Positions 6,667-15,718 of a stretch of 64,000 nt of DNA are shown here, piece after piece; position 1 is the stretch's first letter; each line of letters begins with the position of its first letter. Made by a program: the position numbers and the translations under genes. Source of the DNA: Prochlorococcus sp. AG-402-A04 (GTDB lineage: Bacteria; Cyanobacteriota; Cyanobacteriia; PCC-6307; Cyanobiaceae). The DNA is taken from assembly GCA_003278045.1 (NCBI GenBank), contig QCHG01000004.1, forward strand, positions 35,413 to 99,412, in the 5' to 3' direction. The notes below the pieces were generated by a model. That model saw nothing but the letters and a program-made list of their open reading frames with translations. It searched no databases and had not been told where the DNA came from.

Positions 6667-8163
6667 TTAGAAATCTAATTTCAATTCGTATTGTATTTCC
6701 TTTTTCTTAGAAAGAATTTTTCTATTATTTATATTTTTTCTAAGCCTTTTTCTAGAACCATGTTTTAAATAAATTTCTTTTGAGATATCCCAATATCCAT
6801 CCTTTTTAGTGATTTCCTGAATTTTTCTCTTTGCAGTTTTAGTGCTTTTTGGGATGTCAATTATTGGTCTTATGTAATTAATTTGTTCATATTCTTCTTT
6901 ATTAAATCTAGATAATAGCCATGGTTCATGAATGAAATTAAGTGATATATCCTTCAATTCTGGTATCCATTTTTTTATAAATTTCCCTTGAGGATCATGA
7001 TCTTTCCCTTGCTTAATAGGATTATAAATTCTATTAGTATTGATAGATGTAGTTCCAGATTGCATTTGACATTGGTTCCAATGTATTCCAGGCTCGTAAT
7101 CTACAAACTTATTTGCTAATTCAGATCCTGAATCTTGCCATGGTAGCCATAAATTATAGCTAGCAAAAGACATTAACATAGCTCTCATCCTAAAGTTAAT
7201 CCATCCATTGAAATTTAATGAACGCATACATGCATCTATAAAAGGAAAGCCCGTATTACCTGAACTCCATAAATTTAGAAATTCATTATTTTTTTCTCTA
7301 ATATTTTTAAAAAAAGGATGGAATTCCCTAAACTCAAGTTCTGGTTCACTTTCAAGTTTCTGAATAAAATGACAATGCCAAGTTAATCTGCTTTTTAACA
7401 TCCTGGAATTATTGTTTTTTGATATATTTGCCTTTTTAAAAATTTCTTTTAATGAAATGCATCCCCAACAAATATATGGGGATAGTCTTGTACAACTATC
7501 AAATGATTTTTCTGGGCTAGATATATCTTTTGAATAAGCATCTAATTTATTACTAAAGAAGTATTGCATTCTCTCTAAACCTTTCTTTCTTCCACCTTGC
7601 ATTCTTCCTGGACAAGTTTCTTTTTTAAAGGTAAAAATTTCGTCTGAGGGTATTTCTCCAATATTAAAGTTAATAGAATTAATTCTTAATGGAGCTTTAA
7701 ATAAGTTTTTCTCGGAATTTTTTTGCCACTTTTTAGACCAATTATTTCTATCTAAATTTCCTCTAAAAACTGAAAATTGTAGAAATTCCTTCCAAATAAT
7801 ATTTTTGCTTAAAGCCCATTTTCTTACTTTTTGATCTCTTTTATAAGTAAGCCAATCTCCGGTTTCTTGATGGCTGTATATACCTTTGATTTTAAATTTT
7901 GAACTAATTTCATCAAAAATACTAATAACATTGCCAGTTCTAATAATTAATGGTTGTCCAATCTCAGCGAGTGCATTTCTTAAATCTATTAAACTTTCTT
8001 TGCAAAATTGCCATTGTCTATCTGAATGAGTATTTTGGCTCCAAATATCTAACTCAATAATATAAATAGGTAAAATATCATTATTTTTTATAGCCTCACA
8101 GAGAGCTTGGTTATCAAAAATTCTTAAATCTTTCTTAAACCATAAGATATTTATTTCTTTCAT
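6667..8163 (-). CDS. phrA: Deoxyribodipyrimidine photolyase / cryptochrome family
   Basis: This is a FAD-dependent light-driven DNA repair enzyme for UV-induced pyrimidine dimers. The 498-aa protein begins with the N-terminal antenna-binding Rossmann domain (INILWFKKDLRIFDNQAL, residues 4-21, the classic WF-x-x-DLR motif). Its FAD-binding helical domain starts near 200, with LSPYICWGCIS, LTWHCHFIQKLE, FPFIDACMRSLNFNGWINFRMRAM and PGIHWNQCQMQSG in the order expected. The C-terminal 60 residues are lysine-rich and specific to this protein. The sequence differs from standard class I CPD enzymes in the final substrate-binding stretch, so CPD versus other specificity is not settled. It is one of two photolyase-family genes in the window. 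Confidence 0.88.
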   Translation of the reverse strand: MKEINILWFKKDLRIFDNQALCEAIKNNDILPIYIIELDIWSQNTHSDRQWQFCKESLIDLRNALAEIGQPLIIRTGNVISIFDEISSKFKIKGIYSHQETGDWLTYKRDQKVRKWALSKNIIWKEFLQFSVFRGNLDRNNWSKKWQKNSEKNLFKAPLRINSINFNIGEIPSDEIFTFKKETCPGRMQGGRKKGLERMQYFFSNKLDAYSKDISSPEKSFDSCTRLSPYICWGCISLKEIFKKANISKNNNSRMLKSRLTWHCHFIQKLESEPELEFREFHPFFKNIREKNNEFLNLWSSGNTGFPFIDACMRSLNFNGWINFRMRAMLMSFASYNLWLPWQDSGSELANKFVDYEPGIHWNQCQMQSGTTSINTNRIYNPIKQGKDHDPQGKFIKKWIPELKDISLNFIHEPWLLSRFNKEEYEQINYIRPIIDIPKSTKTAKRKIQEITKKDGYWDISKEIYLKHGSRKRLRKNINNRKILSKKKEIQYELKLDF

Positions 8164-8249
8164 AATTTTTTCTTTTAATCCTAGAAAAATAAGATTAAGT
8201 TTGTAGGTAAAAAATATAAAAAAATTTTAGAATAAATAAAAACCAAAAA

Positions 8250-8873
8250 ATGAAAATAACAAAAAAACTTTGGGAGGATAATTATGAGATTGCTTTACTA
8301 AGTTTAAATACAAAATTTGTTCAAGGTTTACAGAATGGAAGTCTCCCTAAAAATATATTTCAAGAATATTTAGCTCAAGATTATTTCTTTTTAGAGACTT
8401 TTGCTAAGGCTTATGGTCTTGCTGTTTCCAAATCAAAAGATAAGCACTCAATAAGGAAGTTAAGTGAATTGTTAATGGGCGTTTCAGAGGAGTTAATACT
8501 TCATGAAACGTATGCGAAAGAATGGGATATTGATTTGTCTAATAACTATATAAAAAAAGCCACTAAAAATTATACAGATTTTCTTGATGATACTTCCAAA
8601 AGACTTAGCTCCGTTGAAATAATGTTTGCAATGACTCCATGTATGCGACTTTATTCTTGGATAGGAAAAAGTTTGTATAAGGAGGATTTTGACATTAAAT
8701 ATAAAGAATGGATAATTACTTATTCTGATGAGAGCTTTGGAAAGCTAGCAGATTCACTTGAAAATCTTATTGAGACTAATAAAGAAACATATGATATTAA
8801 TCACGCCAAATATTTATACAGGAGAGCTATGGAATTGGAGTTAGATTTTTTTAATGCATATTCAGATTTTTGA
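8250..8873 (+). CDS. tenA: TenA-family aminopyrimidine aminohydrolase / thiaminase II
   Basis: TenA proteins hydrolyse aminopyrimidines derived from degraded thiamine to hydroxymethylpyrimidine (HMP) for salvage. The 207-aa product is an all-helical TenA domain with the signature QDYFFLETFAKAYGLA (Asp44 as expected for the catalytic acid region), a probable nucleophile Cys131 in AMTPCMRLYSWIG, and a C-terminal RRAMELELDFF segment carrying the family's final glutamate. It is transcribed divergently from the photolyase and is followed 49 bases downstream by thiD, which phosphorylates HMP. This pairing strongly supports thiamine-pyrimidine salvage. Confidence 0.9.
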   Translation: MKITKKLWEDNYEIALLSLNTKFVQGLQNGSLPKNIFQEYLAQDYFFLETFAKAYGLAVSKSKDKHSIRKLSELLMGVSEELILHETYAKEWDIDLSNNYIKKATKNYTDFLDDTSKRLSSVEIMFAMTPCMRLYSWIGKSLYKEDFDIKYKEWIITYSDESFGKLADSLENLIETNKETYDINHAKYLYRRAMELELDFFNAYSDF

Positions 8874-8922
8874 TTTAAATTAAAATTTATTTATAGTACT
8901 TTTAAAAACGAGTTAATAAATT

Positions 8923-9702
8923 ATGTATTCTAAAATTGCACTATCAATAGGCGGTAGTGACTCAGGTGGTGGAGCAGGTATACAGGCTGACTTGAAAACT
9001 TTCATGGCCCTTAGAGTCCATGGATGTTCTGTTATTACATGTATTACCGCACAAAATAGTTTAGAGGTTACATGCGTTCAACCAGTAGAGAAGAATACTT
9101 TATTAAGTCAGTTGGATACTTTATTTGCTGATTTTGGTATTGATGCCTTAAAAACTGGAATGTTATTAAATGAAAGGATAATTAATGATACTGCTTCAAA
9201 ATTAAATACATACAAAATAACCAAAATTATTGACCCAGTAATGGTTACAAGAACTGGTTCTAAATTACTGGAAGATTCTGCTATTAATGCTTATAAAAAA
9301 CTCTTATTACCAATTGCAGATTTGGTAACTCCAAATATTTATGAAGCGAATCTACTTTCTGGTTTAGAAATAAGGAGTAAAGAAGATATCGAAAATTCAG
9401 CAAGAAAAATTATTGGTCTTGGAGCTAAAGCGGTACTTATAAAAGGTGGCGGTTTAAAAGATATGAAAGGTAAGGATTTTTTCCTTGACTTAAATGGTAG
9501 AAAAGAGTGGCTATTTAATAATTTTATAAATACAAAAAATACCCATGGTAGCGGCTGTACTTTGAGTGCTGCTATTTGTGGTTACAAAGCTTTAGGTTTT
9601 GATCTATTTGAATCCATACAAAAAGCGAAATTATTTGTTGAGAAATCTTTAGACAATTCTTATAAAATAGGATCTGGCCCTGGTCCCTTAGGCCATCATT
9701 AA
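8923..9702 (+). CDS. thiD: Hydroxymethylpyrimidine (phosphate) kinase
   Basis: ThiD phosphorylates HMP and HMP-phosphate to HMP-pyrophosphate, the pyrimidine half of thiamine. The 259-aa protein is a ribokinase-fold enzyme with the N-terminal motif [20 protein letters not shown] (8-27), the DPVM line near 106-109, and the C-terminal anion-hole motif [13 protein letters not shown] containing the catalytic cysteine typical of ThiD. The length is normal. It follows tenA in the same direction and the pair probably forms an operon. No TPP riboswitch was seen upstream of either gene. It ends 18 bases from a convergent small gene. Confidence 0.95.
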   Translation: MYSKIALSIGGSDSGGGAGIQADLKTFMALRVHGCSVITCITAQNSLEVTCVQPVEKNTLLSQLDTLFADFGIDALKTGMLLNERIINDTASKLNTYKITKIIDPVMVTRTGSKLLEDSAINAYKKLLLPIADLVTPNIYEANLLSGLEIRSKEDIENSARKIIGLGAKAVLIKGGGLKDMKGKDFFLDLNGRKEWLFNNFINTKNTHGSGCTLSAAICGYKALGFDLFESIQKAKLFVEKSLDNSYKIGSGPGPLGHH

Positions 9703-9720
9703 TTATTTATAGAAGTGGAG

Positions 9721-9906
9721 TTAGAACCACCATTTTCTGTAAGGCTTTTTTAAAAATAAGATTTCTTCAGTCTCCCATCCTCCCTCCAACCACTCAAGAT
9801 GCTCAAGTAATAAAGACTCACTTTCTCTTTTGCTTAATTGCCCAATTCTATTAGCAATACCATCGAACCTTACTTTCATCAATTCCTCAATCTTGATGTT
9901 ATTCAT
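9721..9906 (-). CDS. Small hypothetical protein, 61 aa
   Basis: No named family is recognised. The product is soluble, with a predicted helical core (RIGQLSKRESESLLLEHLEW) and an aromatic-basic C-terminus (KKPYRKWWF). The composition is clearly protein-like and it starts at an ATG at 9906. It converges on thiD with an 18-base gap. It resembles short conserved picocyanobacterial proteins of unknown function. Confidence 0.6.
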   Translation of the reverse strand: MNNIKIEELMKVRFDGIANRIGQLSKRESESLLLEHLEWLEGGWETEEILFLKKPYRKWWF

Positions 9907-10088
9907 AGGTTAAATAATAAATTTTTTCTACTCTTACTTGTATACATTTTCTTGTCAACGATTTAATTTTATTTGTTTACTAGCAGTTCTTAAATATGTA
10001 TTAAATACAACTTTTTAAAACAGATAGTAATTAAGACTTATTCACATAGATTTAATTAAAGACTAATTTAAATGAAAATACTTTAACT

Positions 10089-10232
10089 ATGAATAAAGAA
10101 GAAACAGTAAAGCAAAAGACTATTTTAAATGTAGGCTATTGTGAAACGACCTCTGAATGGCTTAATAGAATCATTACTGAACTGGCAGATGAAAATAAAA
10201 ATTTTGTAGATTTGTCAGTTATTTGTGCTTAA
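10089..10232 (+). CDS. Small hypothetical protein, 47 aa
   Basis: The frame from ATG 10089 to TAA 10232 encodes a peptide with a central segment CETTSEWLNRIITELADENK that would form an amphipathic helix, and a hydrophobic end (VDLSVICA). No family is recognised. A gap of about 180 bases without other signals precedes it. Confidence 0.45.
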   Translation: MNKEETVKQKTILNVGYCETTSEWLNRIITELADENKNFVDLSVICA

Positions 10233-10314
10233 TTTTTTAGAAAATATAGTTTATTTTGATTTATTTTCAGTTAGCTTTTAAGTATAAGAGAAATTTTAAA
10301 GATATTTTTGTGAT

Positions 10315-10782
10315 GTGAATCCTAATAAAAAAAATATAGAAATAATTAAACAATTCAATTTATCCCCTCATCCTGAGGGTGGATGGTTTAGAGAGATAGT
10401 AAGGAGTGAGAATTCTCTAATAAGGGAAGATGGCCAAAGTAGAAACTTTATTACGGGAATTTATTATCTTTTGGAGAGAGATGCAAAAAGTGCTTGGCAT
10501 AGAGTAAAAAATGCTGATGAAATTTGGATTTATTTAAGGGGCGATCCTCTAAATTTATGGTGCCTAGATAATGAGAATAAGTTAATAAGAAATTTAATTT
10601 TAGATTCCAATAATCCAGTAGAAATGATCCCATCTGGATATTGGCAAGCTGCAAAAAGTACAGGCGAATTTACTTTAGTGAGTTGTTGTGTTGGCCCGGG
10701 CTTTGATTTTAAGGATTTTGAATTACTCAGAAATACGAATCATACTTCTAGATTGGATAAAGCAATTAATGATCTTATTTGA
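10315..10782 (+). CDS. Cupin superfamily protein, DUF985-like
   Basis: The 155-aa protein is a single cupin domain of the DUF985 (cupin_5) type. It has the opening motif L-x-PHPEGGWFRE (residues 17-26), the core ITGIYYLLE, SAWHRVKNADEIWIYLRGDPL, and a closing WQAAKSTGEFTLVSCCVGPGFDF-like segment (given here in part). Members bind a metal or small ligand in a beta-barrel; the reaction is generally unknown. The start is GTG at 10315, chosen because the family begins just before the NPNKK-like stretch. It probably acts alone in the cytoplasm; the neighbours are small accessory genes. Confidence 0.85.
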   Translation: MNPNKKNIEIIKQFNLSPHPEGGWFREIVRSENSLIREDGQSRNFITGIYYLLERDAKSAWHRVKNADEIWIYLRGDPLNLWCLDNENKLIRNLILDSNNPVEMIPSGYWQAAKSTGEFTLVSCCVGPGFDFKDFELLRNTNHTSRLDKAINDLI

Positions 10783-10846
10783 GACATTTAATATTATTGA
10801 AATTATCCTCTAGATTGATAAGGCTACTCAATCAATTTATATTTTA

Positions 10847-11224
10847 ATGAATCAAAATTCTGTCCAAACAATTGGTATTAATGATGAACCTAGAAAAGAT
10901 TCACACTTAGTATATGTAAATCAGGCTGATGGATTAAAAGGCATCCTTAATAGGGATTTTGATGAATGGTCTAATTTTGATAGTTGGGAAAGTATTTCAG
11001 TTCAGCAATGGATTTTTTCTAGAGCTTTGGAGGTTTTCAGAGGTAAGAAAATTGATATTAAATGCGACTGTTGTGAACATAATGATTTAATCCCAAATGA
11101 TTTTGAGAGCATTAAAAAAGAAAAATGTTTTGGTAAAAAAAGTGCTTACATGATTGAAAAAGTTGTAGATGAAATTGTATTAGCTAAGGCAAGAAGAGAA
11201 AGTGATGGAACATATTCTGCGTAA
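10847..11224 (+). CDS. Hypothetical protein with a Cys-rich motif, 125 aa
   Basis: I do not recognise the family. The protein is soluble. A central stretch IDIKCDCCEHND (residues about 65-76) holds three clustered cysteines and a histidine that could bind metal, with a fourth cysteine about 17 residues later (KKEKCFGKK). Tryptophans are concentrated around 41-55 (EWSNFDSWESISVQQW). The C-terminal helix VDEIVLAKARRESDG is charged. It is followed by a convergent small gene. Confidence 0.6.
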   Translation: MNQNSVQTIGINDEPRKDSHLVYVNQADGLKGILNRDFDEWSNFDSWESISVQQWIFSRALEVFRGKKIDIKCDCCEHNDLIPNDFESIKKEKCFGKKSAYMIEKVVDEIVLAKARRESDGTYSA

Positions 11225-11260
11225 GATTCATAAATATCTATGGAGTGAAAAATCTTTTAT

Positions 11261-11443
11261 TTACCAGTGAAAATTATCAGAAGAACCAATCGTTAAATTT
11301 CTAGTGGACATCTTATGGAACTTAAAGTGTACCGAATCACTGAACTCCTTTTCATCTGAGTAATTCACAAGATCCACTGGGTCGATGTTTTCATCGAACC
11401 ATGCATCATATTCAATATGGTTTGGTTCAGCGAAATAACTCAT
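11261..11443 (-). CDS. Small acidic hypothetical protein, 60 aa
   Basis: I start this gene at ATG 11443 (MSYFAEPNH) rather than the in-frame TTG two codons upstream. The product is acidic and aromatic (EYDAWFDENIDPVDLVNYSDEK) in the first half and His/Ser-rich at the end (FKFHKMSTRNLT). No family, signal peptide or membrane segment. Its G+C is higher than that of the surrounding spacer, consistent with coding. Confidence 0.5.
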   Translation of the reverse strand: MSYFAEPNHIEYDAWFDENIDPVDLVNYSDEKEFSDSVHFKFHKMSTRNLTIGSSDNFHW

Positions 11444-11602
11444 ATCCAATTAATAGCTTCCAAAAAACGTATAAACGGTACATGCTATACCAAATTAAAA
11501 TTCTTAATTTTTATATAATCCATATTTTTAACTTGTTCATAAAGATTAGTTGCTTAAAAAGATAGGAGAAATATTTATAAATTCATTTCTCTCGATACAA
11601 CC

Positions 11603-11919
11603 ATGGTTTCTATCCATCCCCACTTCACAATCAAGGATGGGAAGATGGACCAGTGCATAGCTCTTTTAGAAGAAATTGTGGTACTGACAAAAGCTAATGA
11701 ATCTGACTGTCTTTTTTTAATATCACTTCATGTGGGTCAGATAAGGCATATGTAAGAAAGGCATATAAAAATGGTGCTGCCGCTTTATTTCATATTAATA
11801 ATATGGGACATATGATTTTCAAGATTTTTGAAGTGTCAGATATTACTGTGCAGGTCCGTGGTCCAGCTAAGGAGATTGAGCCCTTGAAGGAAATACTCCC
11901 AGACACTGATTTCTATTAA
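11603..11919 (+). pseudogene. ABM-domain (quinol monooxygenase-like) gene with a one-base frameshift
   Basis: From ATG 11603 the first frame reads VSIHPHFTIKDGKMDQC and stops at 11753-11755 after 50 codons. In another frame the protein continues with SDKAYVRKAYKNGAAALFHI and then a C-terminal VRGPAKEIEPLKE-like segment to a TAA at 11917-11919. Joining the frames inside the T7 run at 11712-11718 with one additional T gives a continuous product of about 105 aa. That product looks like an antibiotic-biosynthesis-monooxygenase domain of the YgiN/quinol-monooxygenase type. So this is a recent one-base deletion, a sequencing error in a homopolymer, or a gene rescued by transcriptional slippage. The intact downstream frame argues against old decay. 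Confidence 0.75.
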
Positions 11920-12148
11920 GCAATATCTGGATTCTGATTAAGGTTATTTTCAAAGGTGATTTAAGCTATTAAAAGAAAGATTTGAGAGGAAAAATATGTG
12001 TTCTTTAGCATTTCTATGACACTGTGATTCAATTATTTGCAGTTCGTTGCTAATAAAATTTCTTTCAATCAACTTCCTATAAATATCATTAATTAAAAAA
12101 TTTAATAAAAAATCACTTTTCTATCAAAGGTTGAATTGTTAATTTGGG

Positions 12149-15100
12149 ATGTTGTTTTATGAAGTTAAATTAATGCCAGATAATTGGTATCAAATAGGAA
12201 AAGATATTTTAGGAGAGAATGAAAATGATAGATCAGGAAAATCATTAAGTCTTTCTGATGATGGAACAATATTAGCAATTGGAGCTCATTATAATTCTGC
12301 AGTTGGACATGTTCGTGTTTACAAAAACAACTCAGGATCTTGGGAGCAGATAGGAAATGATATTAATGGAGAAAAATTAAATGATGAATCTGGCTGGTCA
12401 GTAAGTTTATCTTCAGATGGCTCAATTGTTGCCATTGGGGCAATTAGAAATGATGGTGGTGGTAAAAGTAGTGGTCATGTGCGTATTTATAAAAATAACT
12501 CAGGATCCTGGGAGCAGGTAGGGAATGATATTGATGGAGAAGGTAAAAGCGATTTTTCTGGCTGGTCAGTAAGTCTCTCAAATGATGGCTCTATAGTCGC
12601 TATTGGAGCATATAAAAATGATGGTGGTGCTCAAACTAGTGGACATGTTCGTATTTACGAAAATAACTCAGGATCCTGGGAACAAATAGGAAATGATATT
12701 GATGGAGAAAATAAAAATGATTATTTAGGAAATTCAGTAAGCTTATCTGGAGATGGTTCTATTGTTGCAATTGGCGCATATAAACATGATGGCGGCGGCT
12801 CAAATAGTGGACTTGTTCGGATTTACAAAAACAACTCAGGATCTTGGGAGCAAATAGGATCTGATCTTTATGGAAGTAGAAATGAAGAATTAGGTTATTC
12901 AGTAAGTCTCTCAAATGATGGCTCTATAGTCGCAATTGGAGCATGGGCCGGAGATGGGGGAGGTAAAAATAGTGGAACGGTAAAAGTTTATAAAAATAAC
13001 TCAGGATCTTGGGAGCAAATAGGATCTGATATTTATGGAGAAAAAAACGGTGATAGTTCAGGAGGATCAGTAAGCTTATCTGGAGATGGCTCTATTATTG
13101 CAATTGGGGCACGTCTAAATGGTGGGAATGGCGCTGATAGTGGTCATGTCCGTATTTACAAGAATAATTCAGGATCATGGGAGCAAATTGGAAATGATAT
13201 TGATGGTGATAATCCCGGAGATAAGTTTGGACAAACTGTTAGTCTTTCAGGAGATGGCAGATATTTAGCTATTGGGGCACTTTATAATAATGATAATGGC
13301 ACTGAAAGTGGTCAAGTCAAAGTTTTTACGACTAGCAGAGATGATGGCGATTCAACTTTCATAATTAATGGAATTCCTGCTGTTGGGCAGAATTTATCGG
13401 TTATTGAATCAAATGGAGACCCAGATGGTTCAGGAACTCTATCTTATAAATGGCAATCATCATTAGATGGAACTACTTGGAGTCAAATAAGCAGTAACTC
13501 TACTTATCTAGTAACTTCAACTGATCAGGGTAAAAAAATTAGAGCTCTTCTCTCCTACACAGATGGTGAAGGATTTTCTGAAGAAGTTGCTTCTTCTAGT
13601 GTTGATATACCTTATGTAGATGATGGCGATTCAACTTTCATAATTAATGGAATTCCTGCTGTTGGGCAGAATTTATCGGTTATTGAATCAAATGGAGACC
13701 CAGATGGTTCAGGAACTCTATCTTATAAATGGCAATCATCATTAGATGGAACTACTTGGAGTCAAATAAGCAGTAACTCTACTTATCTAGTAACTTCAAC
13801 TGATCAGGGTAAAAAAATTAGAGCTCTTCTCTCCTACACAGATGGTGAAGGATTTTCTGAAGAAGTTTCATCTTCCAGCGTTGATATTCCTTCTTATAAA
13901 ATTTCTATAGCTTTTGCTAAGGGTGAAGGTGAAATATTTCAAACTGAAATCGAAACAAAGTATGTAGATAATGGGACAAGACTTTTCTGGGGATTTTCTG
14001 GGAATGGTATAACCAAAAATGATTTTTCAGAAGGTGCCTTAAATGGTTCATTTATAGTAAAAGTAAACGAAAAATATTCCTTCTCTCATGTTATTAATAA
14101 TGATCTTATGACAGAAGGGACAGAGGATCTTAAATTGAAAATCTTCTCTGACAATGAAAGAAGAAATCAACTAGGAGATACAGCCACTTTAAAGATTTAC
14201 GATACTTCTAAACAAGTCACTTATACCAATACTGTAAATAATCAAATTAGTGTTTTAGTTGTTCAAGAATATGGAAAGTTTGTAAATAACCTAACATTTG
14301 ATCGACTTGAGATTGCACCAACAATACAAAATAAACCTGAAACTTTAGAAATTGGGAAAACAGGGATTAATTTTTCTGTTGAGTTAAATAATACATCTTC
14401 AAAAAAAATATCTAAAACAACTACAGATCTAGAACCTCTTATAGATGGTCTAACTTTAACAGACAAATATCTAACTTATTTTTCTTATAATGAGGCTCCT
14501 GAGGGAATTGCCCCAGATGCATCAACTCTGACTTACGATCCTACAAAAAAAGCTGGAGCTCGCTTCTATGATTTAGATGGAGATGGTTCTGCAGATACAG
14601 CAGATTTAAAATTAATTGATGGTGGTTATGGAGATAAAGATGGAATAGTAAATGGAATTATAGTTGACCCCTCAACTGCCGGTACAGTTGAGCTCAAACC
14701 TCAGCTTTTCTCAAGATCACAAACTCTAATTGTATTAGACCCATCAGATATTACATCACCCGCATCACTTACAATTCGTGCTTCATTATCTTCAAGCGCA
14801 GATTCTGTAAATCAAATTGGATATATAGCATTTAACTCTAATGAGGAAGAAAACATTACTTACGAACTTATCGATGAGCGTGGTTCTATTATTTTTGCAA
14901 ACTTGGAAAGTACTAATACCCCTGATTTATCTTCTATTTCTTTTCAACGAGATATCAATTTAATAAATGGACAAAAACTAGTTTTCTTCGAAATTATTGA
15001 TACCACTCTTGAATCCTTGTTAAAAGATCATAAGACAATAGAAAGTTTTGGAGAAAGCTTTAGAATATTAGATATTAATGACGTATCAACTTCTAGCGCA

Positions 15101-15664
15101 ATTGTTAGTAAAGGGGGAAATTCAGTTTCTCTTTCATTAATTGACAGCTTCTCTGGACTAAATGAATTTATCTCTAGTGAGATGGATTCTGATCCAATTC
15201 TTGATTTTAGTGGTCTATCAAGCCGTAATATTAACGGCTCTGTTTCTATTTCAAGAGAAGCAGGTTATGACAGTATTATTGGTTTTTACCAAATTCAAAA
15301 TCATAATGGAGATGTTTTAGATCCTTTGACAGGTAACCTGCTCTCTCCTGGGAGTGATGGTTATGGCAATGCAGCTCTTGATAGTATTAATCTATTTAAT
15401 GAATTTGGAGAATTGTCGACCGAAAATGATAGTACGAAAACTATAGCTATTTCTTCTTTCTCTAATGCAGGAATACTTGCACCTTTCGCCAATATTACAA
15501 CAACTGGTGAAAAATTTTTCTCTTTTGCCGCAGCAAATAGCGATGGTCTCTCTCACTTTCGTTCCTTAGGTTCTGGAGTTATAGGCGTTGAGGACTTAAA
15601 AGGTGGGGGAGATCAAGACTTTGATGACCTTATTTTAAGTTTTAATTTTCAATTAACGGCTTAA
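12149..15664 (+). CDS. Large repeat-containing surface or secreted protein with DUF4114-like C-terminus
   Basis: The 1171-aa protein is modular. Residues about 9-396 hold seven repeats of roughly 52-58 aa built on SWEQIGNDIDGE, SVSLS-x-DGSIVAIGA and SGHVRIYKNNSG, suggesting a seven-bladed FG-GAP-like beta-propeller. Residues 398-573 contain two Ig-like modules (DGDSTFIINGIP, LSYKWQSSLDGTTW) whose DNA is duplicated exactly over 249 bp. A Calx-beta-like segment and an acidic DLDGDGSADTADL calcium-type loop near residue 805 follow. From about 1036 the sequence matches DUF4114 (REAGYDSIIGFYQI; DLKGGGDQDFDDLI). No N-terminal signal peptide is present, so export through a type I system is possible. 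An alternative start is ATG 12173. A probable adhesin or cell-surface protein; function unproven. Confidence 0.85.
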   Translation: MLFYEVKLMPDNWYQIGKDILGENENDRSGKSLSLSDDGTILAIGAHYNSAVGHVRVYKNNSGSWEQIGNDINGEKLNDESGWSVSLSSDGSIVAIGAIRNDGGGKSSGHVRIYKNNSGSWEQVGNDIDGEGKSDFSGWSVSLSNDGSIVAIGAYKNDGGAQTSGHVRIYENNSGSWEQIGNDIDGENKNDYLGNSVSLSGDGSIVAIGAYKHDGGGSNSGLVRIYKNNSGSWEQIGSDLYGSRNEELGYSVSLSNDGSIVAIGAWAGDGGGKNSGTVKVYKNNSGSWEQIGSDIYGEKNGDSSGGSVSLSGDGSIIAIGARLNGGNGADSGHVRIYKNNSGSWEQIGNDIDGDNPGDKFGQTVSLSGDGRYLAIGALYNNDNGTESGQVKVFTTSRDDGDSTFIINGIPAVGQNLSVIESNGDPDGSGTLSYKWQSSLDGTTWSQISSNSTYLVTSTDQGKKIRALLSYTDGEGFSEEVASSSVDIPYVDDGDSTFIINGIPAVGQNLSVIESNGDPDGSGTLSYKWQSSLDGTTWSQISSNSTYLVTSTDQGKKIRALLSYTDGEGFSEEVSSSSVDIPSYKISIAFAKGEGEIFQTEIETKYVDNGTRLFWGFSGNGITKNDFSEGALNGSFIVKVNEKYSFSHVINNDLMTEGTEDLKLKIFSDNERRNQLGDTATLKIYDTSKQVTYTNTVNNQISVLVVQEYGKFVNNLTFDRLEIAPTIQNKPETLEIGKTGINFSVELNNTSSKKISKTTTDLEPLIDGLTLTDKYLTYFSYNEAPEGIAPDASTLTYDPTKKAGARFYDLDGDGSADTADLKLIDGGYGDKDGIVNGIIVDPSTAGTVELKPQLFSRSQTLIVLDPSDITSPASLTIRASLSSSADSVNQIGYIAFNSNEEENITYELIDERGSIIFANLESTNTPDLSSISFQRDINLINGQKLVFFEIIDTTLESLLKDHKTIESFGESFRILDINDVSTSSAIVSKGGNSVSLSLIDSFSGLNEFISSEMDSDPILDFSGLSSRNINGSVSISREAGYDSIIGFYQIQNHNGDVLDPLTGNLLSPGSDGYGNAALDSINLFNEFGELSTENDSTKTIAISSFSNAGILAPFANITTTGEKFFSFAAANSDGLSHFRSLGSGVIGVEDLKGGGDQDFDDLILSFNFQLTA
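13340..13867 (+). repeat. Perfect 249-bp tandem duplication (279-bp period)
   Basis: Bases 13340-13588 and 13619-13867 are identical by direct reading and are separated by a 30-base linker, giving a 279-bp unit (93 codons, in frame). The copies diverge immediately after GAAGAAGTT, at synonymous-looking positions (GCTTCTTCTAGT versus TCATCTTCCAGC). Complete identity including third codon positions indicates a recent duplication or ongoing gene conversion within the surface-protein gene. Confidence 0.95.
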
Positions 15665-15682
15665 AGAATTGTTTATAGTCTT

Positions 15683-15718
15683 ACTTTATATTCGGCTATG
15701 GGCAATAAAGTCTTTTTT
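15683..15718 (+). terminator. Probable terminator after the large surface-protein gene
   Basis: A 7-bp inverted repeat (ACTTTAT/ATAAAGT) with a 15-base loop, at 15683-15711, is followed by CTTTTTT. It starts 19 bases after the stop codon at 15664 and is the best termination signal for this monocistronic gene. The remaining spacer to 15921 shows no ORF. Confidence 0.5.

Noticed and set aside
6667..8163. Assignment of the first photolyase gene as a DASH cryptochrome
   Set aside because: A GGRKKGLERMQYFF segment recalls the DASH GGE-x-x-A/GL line, but the subsequent motifs (LSPYICWGCIS, PGIHWNQCQMQSG) differ, so only the general family is claimed.
13340..13867. CRISPR array or mobile element
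   Set aside because: The repeat is two long, in-frame copies inside one coding region; no short regular repeats with unique spacers and no transposase are present.
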